From: an uncultured Acidimicrobiales bacterium
GTDB taxonomy: Bacteria; Actinomycetota; Acidimicrobiia; Acidimicrobiales; SZUA-35
DNA: 64,000 nucleotides
Direction of reading: 5' to 3'
Assembly (NCBI GenBank): GCA_937930695.1
Contig: CALHCB010000083.1
Coordinates: 1 to 64,000, forward strand
Made by a program: the position numbers and the translations under genes. Shown one piece after another: positions 29,167 to 38,394 of the stretch (position 1 is the stretch's first letter; every line of letters begins with the position of its first letter). The notes under the pieces are model-generated. The model made no database searches and had not been told where the DNA came from. It saw nothing but the letters and a program-made list of their open reading frames with translations.

Positions 29167-29913
29167 ATGGATGCTGAGCTGCCAGCCGCATTCGCGCTGT
29201 CCTCTACCGAAATCATCGACCTCTTCGAGTCGGGTGAGTACGAGATCGAGGGCCGAATGCCCCACAGCTCGAACGCCACCCTGTTGGTCACGGTGACAGA
29301 CGGCGAGGGAGAGCAGCGGCGAGAACAGAAGGGCATCTACAAGCCTGGACGAGGCGAGCGACCTCTATGGGACTTTCCACCTGATCTGTTCAAACGCGAG
29401 GTCGCGACCTATCGAGTGGCAGACCGACTTGGTTGGCAGGTCATCCCACCGACAGCGCTTGTTGATGGACCACTGGGTATGGGCTCGGTGCAAGCCTTCG
29501 TCGATGCAGACTTCCAACAGCACTACTTCACGATGTTCGAAGACGGTGTCGGACTCGATGACCTCCGGCAAATCTGCACACTGGATCTGATCACCAACAA
29601 CACCGATCGCAAGTCGGGTCACTGTCTTCTCGGTCCCGATGGACACGTCTATGGCATTGATCACGGACTCAGCTTCCACGCGCAATGGAAGCTGCGAACC
29701 GTGATGTGGGACTTCGTCGACGAAGCCATTCCCGACTCGATCCTGCAATGTGTTGAACGTTTCGTTGCCGTCGGTTCGTACCCCGAACTCGACGGGCTGC
29801 TCGATGACTTCGAGCTGGATGCCATGCTCACCCGGGCCAAGGCCGTCCTCGATGAGGGCATCTTTCCCGAAGACGAGACCGGCGGCCATCGATATCCCTG
29901 GCCCCTCGTCTAG
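29167..29913 (+). CDS. SCO1664 family (PI3/4-kinase-like) protein
   Basis: GIYKPGRGERPLWDFP..LFKREVATYRVADRLGWQVIPPT...LDLITNNTDRKSGHCLLGPDGHVYGIDHGLSFH. Confidence 0.88.
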   Translation: MDAELPAAFALSSTEIIDLFESGEYEIEGRMPHSSNATLLVTVTDGEGEQRREQKGIYKPGRGERPLWDFPPDLFKREVATYRVADRLGWQVIPPTALVDGPLGMGSVQAFVDADFQQHYFTMFEDGVGLDDLRQICTLDLITNNTDRKSGHCLLGPDGHVYGIDHGLSFHAQWKLRTVMWDFVDEAIPDSILQCVERFVAVGSYPELDGLLDDFELDAMLTRAKAVLDEGIFPEDETGGHRYPWPLV

Positions 29914-30089
29914 ACCCCAATTTCGAGGGGCGATGCCCGTGGTCGCATCGGGCATGTCATGGTGATGTTCGTCGCACGGTCCCCGACGCCGGACCGTGAA
30001 CTCTGAGAAATCGTGCGGCGGGCGACGTTTATCGAGCCCGCCGCAGTCTCGCCCGTAGCGGGCCTCGGTCGTTCTGGACCGGGACCCGC
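29901..30089. other. Tandem stem-loop intergenic region (terminator cluster or structured RNA)
   Basis: Consecutive perfect stems: gcccctcg/cgaggggc, atgcccg/cgggcat, cacggtcc/ggaccgtg, gcggcgggc/gcccgccgc, gcccg/cgggc, cggtc/gaccg. Confidence 0.6.
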
Positions 30090-30107
30090 CAGCGCTCGAT
30101 CAGATCG

Positions 30108-30743
30108 CTAGGACATCTTCGACAGTCGTTCGACGTATCCGTCTCGATTTCGTTCGGCGACCGGGGTTGCCAACGCGGCCGTCAACCGTTCCGCTGATGC
30201 TGACCGGTCATAGGAGAGGTCGAACGTCTCGAGCACCAAGATCGAGTCACCCTCGACCGGCACAGGATCGATGTTGGTCCCAGCTTCGAGTTCACCACCC
30301 TCGATCACCCGGCAATACACGCCGGGTCGGCGAGCTCGCTTGAAGCGCTCAACCCACGCTGGTTCCGCGATGCGTTCAGCGAACACGCCACACGGGATGC
30401 GAGCGGCAGAAGCTTCCAGAATCACCCCGCTCGGGAAGACAAACCGGTCGCCGATCCACAGGTCGGCCGAACTGAAGCCTGAGACCGTCAGATTTTCGCC
30501 AAACGCTCCGCCTGAGAACGAACGTCCGAGCTCTGATTCCCAGTAGGCATAGTCCTCACGGGTATAGATGTAGACCGCCTGCCCGGGTCCGCCATGGCGT
30601 TTCGTGTCCGCAACCTCATCGCCAACGAGCCCATCGATGCTCACGATCGCTCGCTCGACATCGGTCTTGTTGATCCCCGATGTTCCAACGACCGCCGCCG
30701 CTGATGGCTCGGACTTGCCGATCTGTATGGAGTCGAGACGCAT
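30108..30743 (-). CDS. MOSC domain protein
   Basis: GDEVADTKRHGGPGQAVYIYTREDYAYWE...GGAFGENLTVSG...IGDRFVFPSGVILEASAARIPCGVFA. Confidence 0.93.
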   Translation of the reverse strand: MRLDSIQIGKSEPSAAAVVGTSGINKTDVERAIVSIDGLVGDEVADTKRHGGPGQAVYIYTREDYAYWESELGRSFSGGAFGENLTVSGFSSADLWIGDRFVFPSGVILEASAARIPCGVFAERIAEPAWVERFKRARRPGVYCRVIEGGELEAGTNIDPVPVEGDSILVLETFDLSYDRSASAERLTAALATPVAERNRDGYVERLSKMS

Positions 30744-30790
30744 GTTGGGAGTAGACCAGAGGCTTCAGCTCGACGCCAGGAGAATTCAAC

Positions 30791-31642
30791 ATGCCAGAGA
30801 ACTCAACCACGACCGAGTGGGACCACGTTCGCTTCGACAAGCCCGCTCCCGGTGTCGGTCGCGTGACCTTGGCCCGCTCGGAGACAGCGAATGCCCAGAA
30901 CTACAAGATGCTCACCGAGGTCAACGAAGCATTCGACGTCGCCTGTCAGGACGAAGAAGTTCGCTGCATCGTCTTGGCCGCCGACGGCAAACACTTCTCG
31001 TCTGGCCACGACCTGTCTGACCTTGATCCGGACATGGATGCGCTGCCGACCATCGGCACCCAATGTCACTTCGAGGCTGAGGGGGCCGAGGGCTATATGG
31101 CCAGAGAAGCCGAGATGTATGTCGGCCTGTGCTGGCGTTGGCGCAACATGCCCAAGCCAACAATCGCCTCGGTCCAGGGCAAGGTCATCGCCGGCGGGCT
31201 CATGCTGGTCTGGCCGATGGACCTCATCGTCTGTTCAGAAGAAGCAACGTTCTCTGATCCAGTTGTTGCCTTCGGGGTGAACGGTCACGAGTACTTCACC
31301 CATCCGTATGAAGCCGGTGCTCGGCTCGCCAAAGAGATGCTCTTCACGGGTCGGGCGATCACGGCGCAAGAGGCCCTGCAACATGGGATGGTCAACAAGG
31401 TCGTCGCCCGCGACGATCTCGAGTCGGCAACCCTGGAGATGGCGGCCCACATCGCCAAGCGTCCGATGTTCGGCCTCACGCTGGCAAAGCAGTCGGTCAA
31501 CAATTCGCTCGATGCGATGGGCATGTACACCGCACTGCAGTCTGCCTTCGGGTTGCATCACGTTGGCCACAGCCACAACCGTTTGAAGCACGGCTCTCTC
31601 GTTGACCCCGAGGGCATCCAAGTCATTCGGAGCGAGGCCTGA
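30791..31642 (+). CDS. Enoyl-CoA hydratase/isomerase family protein
   Basis: CIVLAADGKHFSSGHDLSDL...PKPTIASVQGKVIAGGLMLVWPMDLIVCSEEATFSDPVVAFG; SD aggaga upstream. Confidence 0.95.
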   Translation: MPENSTTTEWDHVRFDKPAPGVGRVTLARSETANAQNYKMLTEVNEAFDVACQDEEVRCIVLAADGKHFSSGHDLSDLDPDMDALPTIGTQCHFEAEGAEGYMAREAEMYVGLCWRWRNMPKPTIASVQGKVIAGGLMLVWPMDLIVCSEEATFSDPVVAFGVNGHEYFTHPYEAGARLAKEMLFTGRAITAQEALQHGMVNKVVARDDLESATLEMAAHIAKRPMFGLTLAKQSVNNSLDAMGMYTALQSAFGLHHVGHSHNRLKHGSLVDPEGIQVIRSEA

Positions 31643-31679
31643 CTCACCCTGTTGCCAGGAACCGCTGGCCCGGGCCGAT

Positions 31680-33209
31680 TCAAACCGGCTCGGGCGGCGG
31701 ACCGTATTCCGGAGTCGCTGGCGTGTGTTCGTCCAGCGGATAGATGGGGCGCCGCACATCAACGAAGGTGAACAGGCTGTTGTCGCTACTCGTCACGCCA
31801 ACACCGTTGCATGCGATGTCGCGGGTCGAGATGTCACTGAAGCCTGCCCGGTAGTGAATTCGCGACTTCAGAATCAGGTAGCGCATCTCGGTCGGTTCGA
31901 TGCCGACACTGCGAAAGCATCCTGGATCCCACGGTTCAACGTTGCGGGAACACACGACCACTTTCACCGGTGCCTCGTCTCCAATCTCTAGGACCGCCGT
32001 CGCCCCCATATCGGTCTGGGTTCCCCGCCCCATCGGCACCGTGACCGTAAAGACTCCGTCGGTGATGGCACGCACCCTGCCCGTCACCCGAAGCGGTTCG
32101 CCCACTCGGTTGATTGCTGGCATGTCCGTCTTACCACCAAGGTCGAGGGTCATCTCGGCACCGACGCCGGCCGCGATCATGGCTTGCACCGCCTCGGGGT
32201 CACAGACTCCGAACATGGCGACATCGGGCAGACCTTGATCGAGGACCTCGGCGAGAACGGCCATGGTGTCCTGAGTGCCGCCGGAAGCGGCATTGTCCGC
32301 ATGGTCGAGAAGAATGATCGGGCCGTCTTCCATCGCCTTGGCCTCAGCGATCGTTTCGTGGAGCGGGCGACTCTCGAAAACGAACTGCTCTCGCTCGCTC
32401 CATGCAGCCTCGAGAAGTTCCTCGCGGGCTTCTTCGGCTCGTGCACGATTGCCGTCCGCAACAGTCACGACTGACAGTCCGGCGTGCCAGATGTCGGCGA
32501 GGGGAAAGCCGCCAAAGACCGATGAGGCCAAGAGACCTTCGGCCTCCTGCCTCCGGGCCATCTCGAGCAGAGGACCCATGGGTTCATCTTCGTGACCCAT
32601 GCGCAGCGTCTGGGCCAGGATCGGCCGACTCCCCCACGTCATGACGGGATCAATCTCCCCTGCCAACGCTCGGACGAGAAGACGTCCCGACTGTTGCCCC
32701 GCCTCGTACATGTCGAGGTGCGGATAGGTCTTGTACCCAACGAGCACCGTGCAGTTGTCAACGATGGCGTCGGTCATGTTTGCGTGGAGATCAAGACTGA
32801 TGGCGATCGGAAGATCAGGAGCCAATCTGCGAATCCGGGCGAGCAACGTTCCTTCGCCGTCGATCGTTGTCTCGGACACCATCGCTCCGTGCAGGTCGAG
32901 AAAACAGGCATCACACCCGGCCTCGACTGCCTCGCAAATGAGGTCACTCATGGTTCGGTAGGCGTCGGCATTCACTCGACCACTTGGTGCCGCATTCGCT
33001 GCGATCGGTGTCGAGATCTCCATCCCCGCTTCGTCGGCGACATCGAGGAACGCTCCGATGCCGGTTCCCGTTCCCTTGAACCGGTCATACACCTCGCGGC
33101 CCGTCGGCACCCCGAAGCCGCCCCGGCCAAAACGCTCGAGCGGCGTTGGCACTGGGGAGAACGTATTGGTCTCGTGTTCCATCATGGCGACGACGACGCG
33201 TTGAGTCAT
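31680..33209 (-). CDS. M81 family metallopeptidase (MlrC-like)
   Basis: VVVAMMEHETNTFSPVPT...CFLDLHGAMVSE...ISLDLHANMTDAIVD...ILLDHADNAASGGTQDT. Confidence 0.93.
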   Translation of the reverse strand: MTQRVVVAMMEHETNTFSPVPTPLERFGRGGFGVPTGREVYDRFKGTGTGIGAFLDVADEAGMEISTPIAANAAPSGRVNADAYRTMSDLICEAVEAGCDACFLDLHGAMVSETTIDGEGTLLARIRRLAPDLPIAISLDLHANMTDAIVDNCTVLVGYKTYPHLDMYEAGQQSGRLLVRALAGEIDPVMTWGSRPILAQTLRMGHEDEPMGPLLEMARRQEAEGLLASSVFGGFPLADIWHAGLSVVTVADGNRARAEEAREELLEAAWSEREQFVFESRPLHETIAEAKAMEDGPIILLDHADNAASGGTQDTMAVLAEVLDQGLPDVAMFGVCDPEAVQAMIAAGVGAEMTLDLGGKTDMPAINRVGEPLRVTGRVRAITDGVFTVTVPMGRGTQTDMGATAVLEIGDEAPVKVVVCSRNVEPWDPGCFRSVGIEPTEMRYLILKSRIHYRAGFSDISTRDIACNGVGVTSSDNSLFTFVDVRRPIYPLDEHTPATPEYGPPPEPV

Positions 33210-33305
33210 GTCGCATCTTTGCTGATCCCGGCGAGCACTACCACCGGAGGCGTCACCGAAACATCGCCCCGACATATCGGGATCCGGTTCTGGTTTGTGC
33301 GTTCT

Positions 33306-33391
33306 ACGGTCGGACCGTCAGGGCACGGCTGAGAGTCTTAGCCCGATGAAGACGAAAGTCTTCATCGAACCACCGCCTCGAAGCCGTGCCC
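33306..33391. ncRNA. Putative structured RNA / nested inverted-repeat element
   Basis: Outer gggcacggct(33321-33330)/agccgtgccc(33382-33391); inner 10-bp stem cgatgaagac-GAAA-gtcttcatcg (33344-33367); preceding acggt-cgg-accgt hairpin. No ORF supported here. Confidence 0.45.
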
Positions 33392-33417
33392 AACCAATCC
33401 TTCCGCGTGACGCTTCG

Positions 33418-33627
33418 CTAGCCCTCTTCGAGCGTCTTTCGCTTCATCGCCCGGCCGAGCATCACGGCGCCGAGAATGATGAGGATGGTCCCGAAGACGA
33501 TCATTATCGTCCCAGCGGTTCCATCCTGAGTCGTTGACAGAGCGGTCAACGCGCTGCCGCCTCCAAGGACAGGCACCGCCGACGTCAAGGCCTTCTCGTG
33601 CTCGGTCTGTTCCTTCTGTTCACCCAT
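33418..33627 (-). CDS. Small single-TM hypothetical protein
   Basis: TAGTGT N6 ATG start; GTIMIVFGTILIILGAVMLGRAMKRK TM helix. Confidence 0.55.
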   Translation of the reverse strand: MGEQKEQTEHEKALTSAVPVLGGGSALTALSTTQDGTAGTIMIVFGTILIILGAVMLGRAMKRKTLEEG

Positions 33628-33667
33628 CTGGTGACACTAGGTCAGTTGTTCATTCTCATGCCTTGCG

Positions 33668-34987
33668 CTACGGGGAGACACTGAACACGTGAATCACAGG
33701 ATTGTTGCCGTCCGCGAATTCTTGGGCGACGAAGATCCGGTTGTGCGCCGCGTCGTAGGCAGCCCCAGTCAAGGTGAAGCTCGGTGCCGCGGTAGGCAAT
33801 TCGAGTTCCCAATAGTCATAGGGCTGGAGCGACTCAGGTGATCGTTCACCGGCGGCAACCTGAGCAAGTTCGGCCGCATCATACGCCCAGACCTGATAGC
33901 GGTACGGATAGGCGTGGGTGCCTTTCGACGCATAGTCCGGATCTCCGCAGTCATCGCCCGTTCCATAGCAGTACTCGCCGAACCCCATCGACCCAAAGAA
34001 CAACACGGAGTCACTCGCTTCTGGAAACACGATGCCCGTGACGTTGGAGGTCAGGTTCCACAGATCGCTTTGCTCCTCCGGACCATCCAATGCGCTGGCC
34101 AGTGGATATCCCAGAACCAACGTCGCAGGCTTGCCCTGGGAAAACGACTCTGGAGAGAACGTCGCGGCGGCAGGCCCGACGGATGAATTGCTAGCGATCG
34201 CAACTCCACCAAGCCCACCGATGTAGCGGTCGCCACCGAACGAGGGTCGCCACACCTCAGGAATGAACGCCATTGGCCCGCCGAGCCAGCGCGCCTGCAC
34301 CTCGTCCGAAATCGCTTGCAGCTCCGTGCTCTCTCCAAGGTTCACATCGGTCACGAGATGCGACCGGCTCTGTTCCCCTGAAGCGTCGTAGTAGTCGAAC
34401 GCCGAGATGATCAGCGAATCGCCGTCCACCAGATATCCGCCGACCCTCGCGTATTCGGGATCAGCCGGAGTGGAGATGTCTTCCAACTTGCCGTCAGTGG
34501 CATCTTGTGGCGGCTGCACGTAACTCGCTCTATTGAGCGACGAGGGATCAGAACTCTGCACCAGCTCGGGAATGGCAATTTCGGCGGTGAGTTGATGCCA
34601 GTCGTGACCGGTGATGAAGAGCGAGTCGCGGCCTGGGTTGTAGGCCACGCCGGCGCCGCCATATGCGAGTGATTGCTCACTTCCCGAACCGGAGTCTGGA
34701 ACGGTAAACGATCCTTCGAGTCGGAGGCTCTCCGGTCCGAGCAGGCTGCCAACGAATAGCTCTTGATCAGATTCCGGATCGTCCCCGGCAACCGGCGCAG
34801 CGTCTGGACCGGACGCAGACTCCAGAGCGACATCATCGGCGGCATCTTCTTCGCCAACCGCTGATTCGTCGTTCGATCTCGACCACGTCACCAGCCCTGC
34901 GAACACGATCAACACGCACGCCCCGAACAGCCATCCCATCGCCGACTTCACGCTGATGCGCTGCTCCACAACTCTCACGGTAGCCAC
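33668..34987 (-). CDS. Membrane-anchored secreted hypothetical protein (possible beta-propeller)
   Basis: N-terminal TM; repetitive beta-rich motifs (GAGVAYNPGRDSLFITGHDWHQ..., GAAYDAAHNRIFVAQEF). Confidence 0.65.
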   Translation of the reverse strand: MATVRVVEQRISVKSAMGWLFGACVLIVFAGLVTWSRSNDESAVGEEDAADDVALESASGPDAAPVAGDDPESDQELFVGSLLGPESLRLEGSFTVPDSGSGSEQSLAYGGAGVAYNPGRDSLFITGHDWHQLTAEIAIPELVQSSDPSSLNRASYVQPPQDATDGKLEDISTPADPEYARVGGYLVDGDSLIISAFDYYDASGEQSRSHLVTDVNLGESTELQAISDEVQARWLGGPMAFIPEVWRPSFGGDRYIGGLGGVAIASNSSVGPAAATFSPESFSQGKPATLVLGYPLASALDGPEEQSDLWNLTSNVTGIVFPEASDSVLFFGSMGFGEYCYGTGDDCGDPDYASKGTHAYPYRYQVWAYDAAELAQVAAGERSPESLQPYDYWELELPTAAPSFTLTGAAYDAAHNRIFVAQEFADGNNPVIHVFSVSP

Positions 34988-35059
34988 GACGTGACGACGA
35001 GGGCAGGCGCTCGGCCAACCGCCAGTTCTTGACCAACGTCAACCGTGGCGCAGGGTCTA

Positions 35060-35512
35060 CTAGCCGCCCGTTTGCCGGGGCGCGGCGACTGCCCGAACCG
35101 TGACGACGAACGGTTCGTCTGGCATGAACAACGCCAAAAGAGTCATTTCGACCTCACCAGCCACAACGACTTCAATCACTTCGGTGTCGGCGGCGATACG
35201 GGGCGCCTCGCTCAACGATCGGCGATCCGTCTGGGCTTCCACGCTCTGCCAGGCGATGTCGATCGCCAGAGCGGGCTCCAAGCGAACCTCACCAGTCGAC
35301 CGGTACCACCCCGTATCGATTCCGTTGGCACCGGCAGCGGCGGCGGCGTCGGCCATCTCCGCCAGCGCTCGTCGCTCGCTGAACGCTCGCCAGAGATCGA
35401 CGCTGAATCCGGCAACAAACAGCAGCACGACGACCATGCCAACTCCAAAAAAGGTCACGTGGCCGCCTTCATCTCGCCCGCTCTCTGGGCCAGCCTGCCG
35501 GCAACTGCACAT
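35060..35512 (-). CDS. TadG-like pilus assembly protein
   Basis: DEGGHVTFFGVGMVVVLLFVAGFSVDLWRAFSERRALAEMADAAAAAGANGID. Confidence 0.75.
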   Translation of the reverse strand: MCSCRQAGPESGRDEGGHVTFFGVGMVVVLLFVAGFSVDLWRAFSERRALAEMADAAAAAGANGIDTGWYRSTGEVRLEPALAIDIAWQSVEAQTDRRSLSEAPRIAADTEVIEVVVAGEVEMTLLALFMPDEPFVVTVRAVAAPRQTGG

Positions 35513-35937
35513 CATGAACTCGCTCCGTAGTCGGGAACTCGCTCGCCATGTTCTGCTGTCCAGGTCACTTCTCCGAGCGAGCCCACCAGAGGGAGGACAG
35601 CCCCTGGCATCTCTACGGTCACCTCGGCAACAACTGTCGTCCCTGGGGCACGTTCCCCCGAAAGCTGAAGCTCCATCGAGCCTTGAGGGAGCCCGTAACC
35701 GAGTTCAATCTGTCGCAACAGCATCTCTGCGGATTCGACCGTCGCCGCTTCGTCAACGACGAGCAGTCGAGCGACCTCTCCGGCTGCATCTCGAGCCGCG
35801 GTCTGACGCTCGACCCAGGTCGACACTGACAGGACGAGCACACCAAACGGAATCAGGATGAGACCAAGCAGTAGCGGAAGCTCAAACGCCGCGCTGCCTC
35901 GTTGTCGTGTTCGCTCAGGTCGAGGCCGATCGCTCAT
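35512..35937 (-). CDS. TadE-like pseudopilin
   Basis: RQRGSAAFELPLLLGLILIPFGVLVLSVSTWVERQTAARDAAGEVARLL; overlaps neighbours. Confidence 0.75.
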   Translation of the reverse strand: MSDRPRPERTRQRGSAAFELPLLLGLILIPFGVLVLSVSTWVERQTAARDAAGEVARLLVVDEAATVESAEMLLRQIELGYGLPQGSMELQLSGERAPGTTVVAEVTVEMPGAVLPLVGSLGEVTWTAEHGERVPDYGASS

Positions 35938-36314
35938 GCCGGCTCCACTTCACGAACCGCGACCGCGGTGACCGTAAAGGACCAGTCGGGCGAGATCGGC
36001 AGCCACCGCTCAAACGTTGCATCAACGGATACGACGACTCGATCCTCAAAGAGCGAGCACCGAACCTCCGAAACCTGATTGCCGAGGTCTCCGCCGAGCA
36101 ACTCGCGTCGGACCTCGTTAAATCGAGACATGCAAATGCCGTCGGAGGTTTCGAACGCTGCCTGAGCTCGAGCAGCCTCGAGCGCCGACGAGCGCAACAC
36201 TGCCCGCCCGTATTGCCAGACTGCGAACTGTACGAACAACGTGAGCACAACAAGAAACATCCCCATGGCCACGATGGCAGGGAGAGCTCCCGAACCTCGT
36301 TCGCCAGTTCTCAC
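35934..36314 (-). CDS. TadE-like pseudopilin
   Basis: ERGSGALPAIVAMGMFLVVLTLFVQFAVWQYGRAVLRSSALEAARAQAAF; GTG start proposed. Confidence 0.7.
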   Translation of the reverse strand: MRTGERGSGALPAIVAMGMFLVVLTLFVQFAVWQYGRAVLRSSALEAARAQAAFETSDGICMSRFNEVRRELLGGDLGNQVSEVRCSLFEDRVVVSVDATFERWLPISPDWSFTVTAVAVREVEPA

Positions 36315-36327
36315 GAGAACGCCTATC

Positions 36328-36531
36328 TCAGAGCCCGAGCGACGACCGAATCGACGCAACGAGATCGAGGCCCAGTTGCTCCAAGCCAGCGAACACGGCA
36401 ACAAGGAGTCCGATTGACAGCGCGCTGATTCCAAGCCACTCAACGATCCCTGCGCCTCGTTCACCAAGACGAGTCGGTCCAGGAGGGACCTCCGCTGTGT
36501 GGATCTGCCGCATCACGTGGTGCATCAACAT
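36328..36531 (-). CDS. Flp-type pilin
   Basis: ERGAGIVEWLGISALSIGLLVAVFAGLEQLG, a type IV pilin-like N-terminus inside a Tad locus. Confidence 0.7.
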   Translation of the reverse strand: MLMHHVMRQIHTAEVPPGPTRLGERGAGIVEWLGISALSIGLLVAVFAGLEQLGLDLVASIRSSLGL

Positions 36532-36574
36532 GGTTTTTCTACCCTTCGCTTTGTACTTTCCGTGGCGGACTGGC

Positions 36575-37519
36575 TCACGAGCCAGTCCCGAGAACAAGTG
36601 CGGGCAACGCGGCGCCGACAAACAGCACCATGACGGGGGCGATCAACAACAACAGCGGGACCAACATGGCAGTTCGTCGCTTGACTGCGTTTCGGGCAAG
36701 TTCGTCGCGACGTTGGGCCCGAACGTCGTCGGCGACAGCGAGCAAGGCTCGGCCGATGTCGCCACCGGAGCGAGCGGAGGAAGCCAGCAACCGATAGAGC
36801 CGAGCGGCGACCGGTTCGGCCGACTGCTCTGCCAACTTGTCGTACGCCCGCTGAGGACTGGTGCCGCCGCTGATCCAGCTCAATGCGTCCCGTAGTTCTT
36901 CAATCACCGGCCCCCGCCCGAGGGCCGCAACACTTCGTACGGCGTCAACCGGTCCGTGGCCTGATCGGACATGAACGGCCAGCAGTTGTGCGACGGTCGA
37001 GACCTCTGATCGCATCACGGCGCGTCGTTGTTCGATCGCCCGTTCAACTCGATTGCGTTGCACGGTGGCTCCCGGAAATCCGAACAGGGCGCTGAGCAGC
37101 AGCGTCCAGCCAGCTGAGCCGAACAGTGAAATTCCGAGAAAGACCCCAAGAGCGAGCCCGGCACATGCACCTGCCAACTGGCGAACTCGGTATTGCTCTG
37201 CGGACGTGTCAGCGAAGCCGGCGTGGCGGAGTCTCCGCTCGAGCGTTGGTGCGTCGGCTGCATCAATTGCTCGACCAAAACCATCAGCCAGTCGTTGGAT
37301 GATCGGCCCAAGAACGGCACTCGCCGCGCTCTTGTCATCTTGGCGGGCGAGCGTGACGACAGACGCGTCGGCGTAGCCGGTTCCTAGGCGGGGTCGGGAG
37401 AGCGCTGCGTACGGCCGAACTCGGTTCGCGAGCTGACGACGAGGCGGAGCAACGACGCCGACGGCAGCCGCTGCGGTCACCGCCGCAAACCCCGAGGCCA
37501 CCAAGACGTGAACGCTCAT
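36575..37519 (-). CDS. tadC: TadC-like type II/IV secretion F-domain protein
   Basis: VSTVAQLLAVHVRSGHGPVDAVRSVA...LYRLLASSARSGGDIGRALLAVADDVR...; two TM regions. Confidence 0.85.
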   Translation of the reverse strand: MSVHVLVASGFAAVTAAAAVGVVAPPRRQLANRVRPYAALSRPRLGTGYADASVVTLARQDDKSAASAVLGPIIQRLADGFGRAIDAADAPTLERRLRHAGFADTSAEQYRVRQLAGACAGLALGVFLGISLFGSAGWTLLLSALFGFPGATVQRNRVERAIEQRRAVMRSEVSTVAQLLAVHVRSGHGPVDAVRSVAALGRGPVIEELRDALSWISGGTSPQRAYDKLAEQSAEPVAARLYRLLASSARSGGDIGRALLAVADDVRAQRRDELARNAVKRRTAMLVPLLLLIAPVMVLFVGAALPALVLGTGS

Positions 37520-38394
37520 CGCACACCACCGGCGAGGATGCGTTCCTCCTGCGGCACTCGACCGAGTCCGGAGATCGCCAGCAGCCCGGCGAGCGACATG
37601 GCTCCCCCGATCGAAACAACAAACCATCCGACCGGCGATGCGTAGAAGTCTCGATAGCCAGGGGACGTCATGCAGAGCAACGCCAGTACGCCGAAGGGCA
37701 GCAAGCTCGCACCGCGAGCTTCGATACGGGTCTCAAGCTGGGCTGTCACGATCTCTTCGGAAAGCCGGAGATCTTTGGACGACGACTCGGCCAGATCCTC
37801 GAGAATGTCGATGACAACGGTCGGACCTTGATCGAAGGCAATGAGCAGCACTTCGATGATGCGGTCCGAAAGCGGATCAGCCAGTTCCTCCCGAATCACC
37901 TCGAGTGCACTCTGTTGATCGAGTGCTCCAGCGAGTCCTGCGTATCGATTGAAGAAGGTGCGAAGTGGTTCGGGCCCAGAACGGCCGAGCTCCACGAGAC
38001 TGGCGTGAACGGACATCGATGCTCGCAGATGAGTGATGACGTCTCGGATGGCATCGGGCCACGCATCAAGACGCTCCTTCTGTGCATCACGACGGCGCCG
38101 CGAAAAGACAGCGCGGGGCCCCGCCATCGTGACGCCGCCCGCGACAAGTGCGAGCGAAGCGACTTGGGTGATGGCGAAGACGGCCAGTCCGACGCCCGCT
38201 GCTCCGGCGACCGAGACAGTGACGAACTGAACCGGGCTCACCGTCACTCCCGCCTGGTTCAGCCACTCTTGCCAGCGGGTCTCCTGTCGCCGGCTCTGCC
38301 GCGAACGATGGAGCCAACGGGGTGTGATTCCCACGAACGCGCCGAGTGCCAAATACACGAACAATCCGGCTCCAAGTCCGGCAAGCAACCTCAT
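37516..38394 (-). CDS. tadB: TadB-like type II/IV secretion F-domain protein
   Basis: AWPDAIRDVITHLRASMSVHASLVELGRSGPEPLRTFFNRY...; ATGA coupling with tadC. Confidence 0.85.
   Translation of the reverse strand: MRLLAGLGAGLFVYLALGAFVGITPRWLHRSRQSRRQETRWQEWLNQAGVTVSPVQFVTVSVAGAAGVGLAVFAITQVASLALVAGGVTMAGPRAVFSRRRRDAQKERLDAWPDAIRDVITHLRASMSVHASLVELGRSGPEPLRTFFNRYAGLAGALDQQSALEVIREELADPLSDRIIEVLLIAFDQGPTVVIDILEDLAESSSKDLRLSEEIVTAQLETRIEARGASLLPFGVLALLCMTSPGYRDFYASPVGWFVVSIGGAMSLAGLLAISGLGRVPQEERILAGGVR

Noticed and set aside
29914-30107. tRNA gene in the structured intergenic region
   Set aside because: Stems do not form a cloverleaf and there is no TTCRANY T-loop or CCA-type acceptor geometry.
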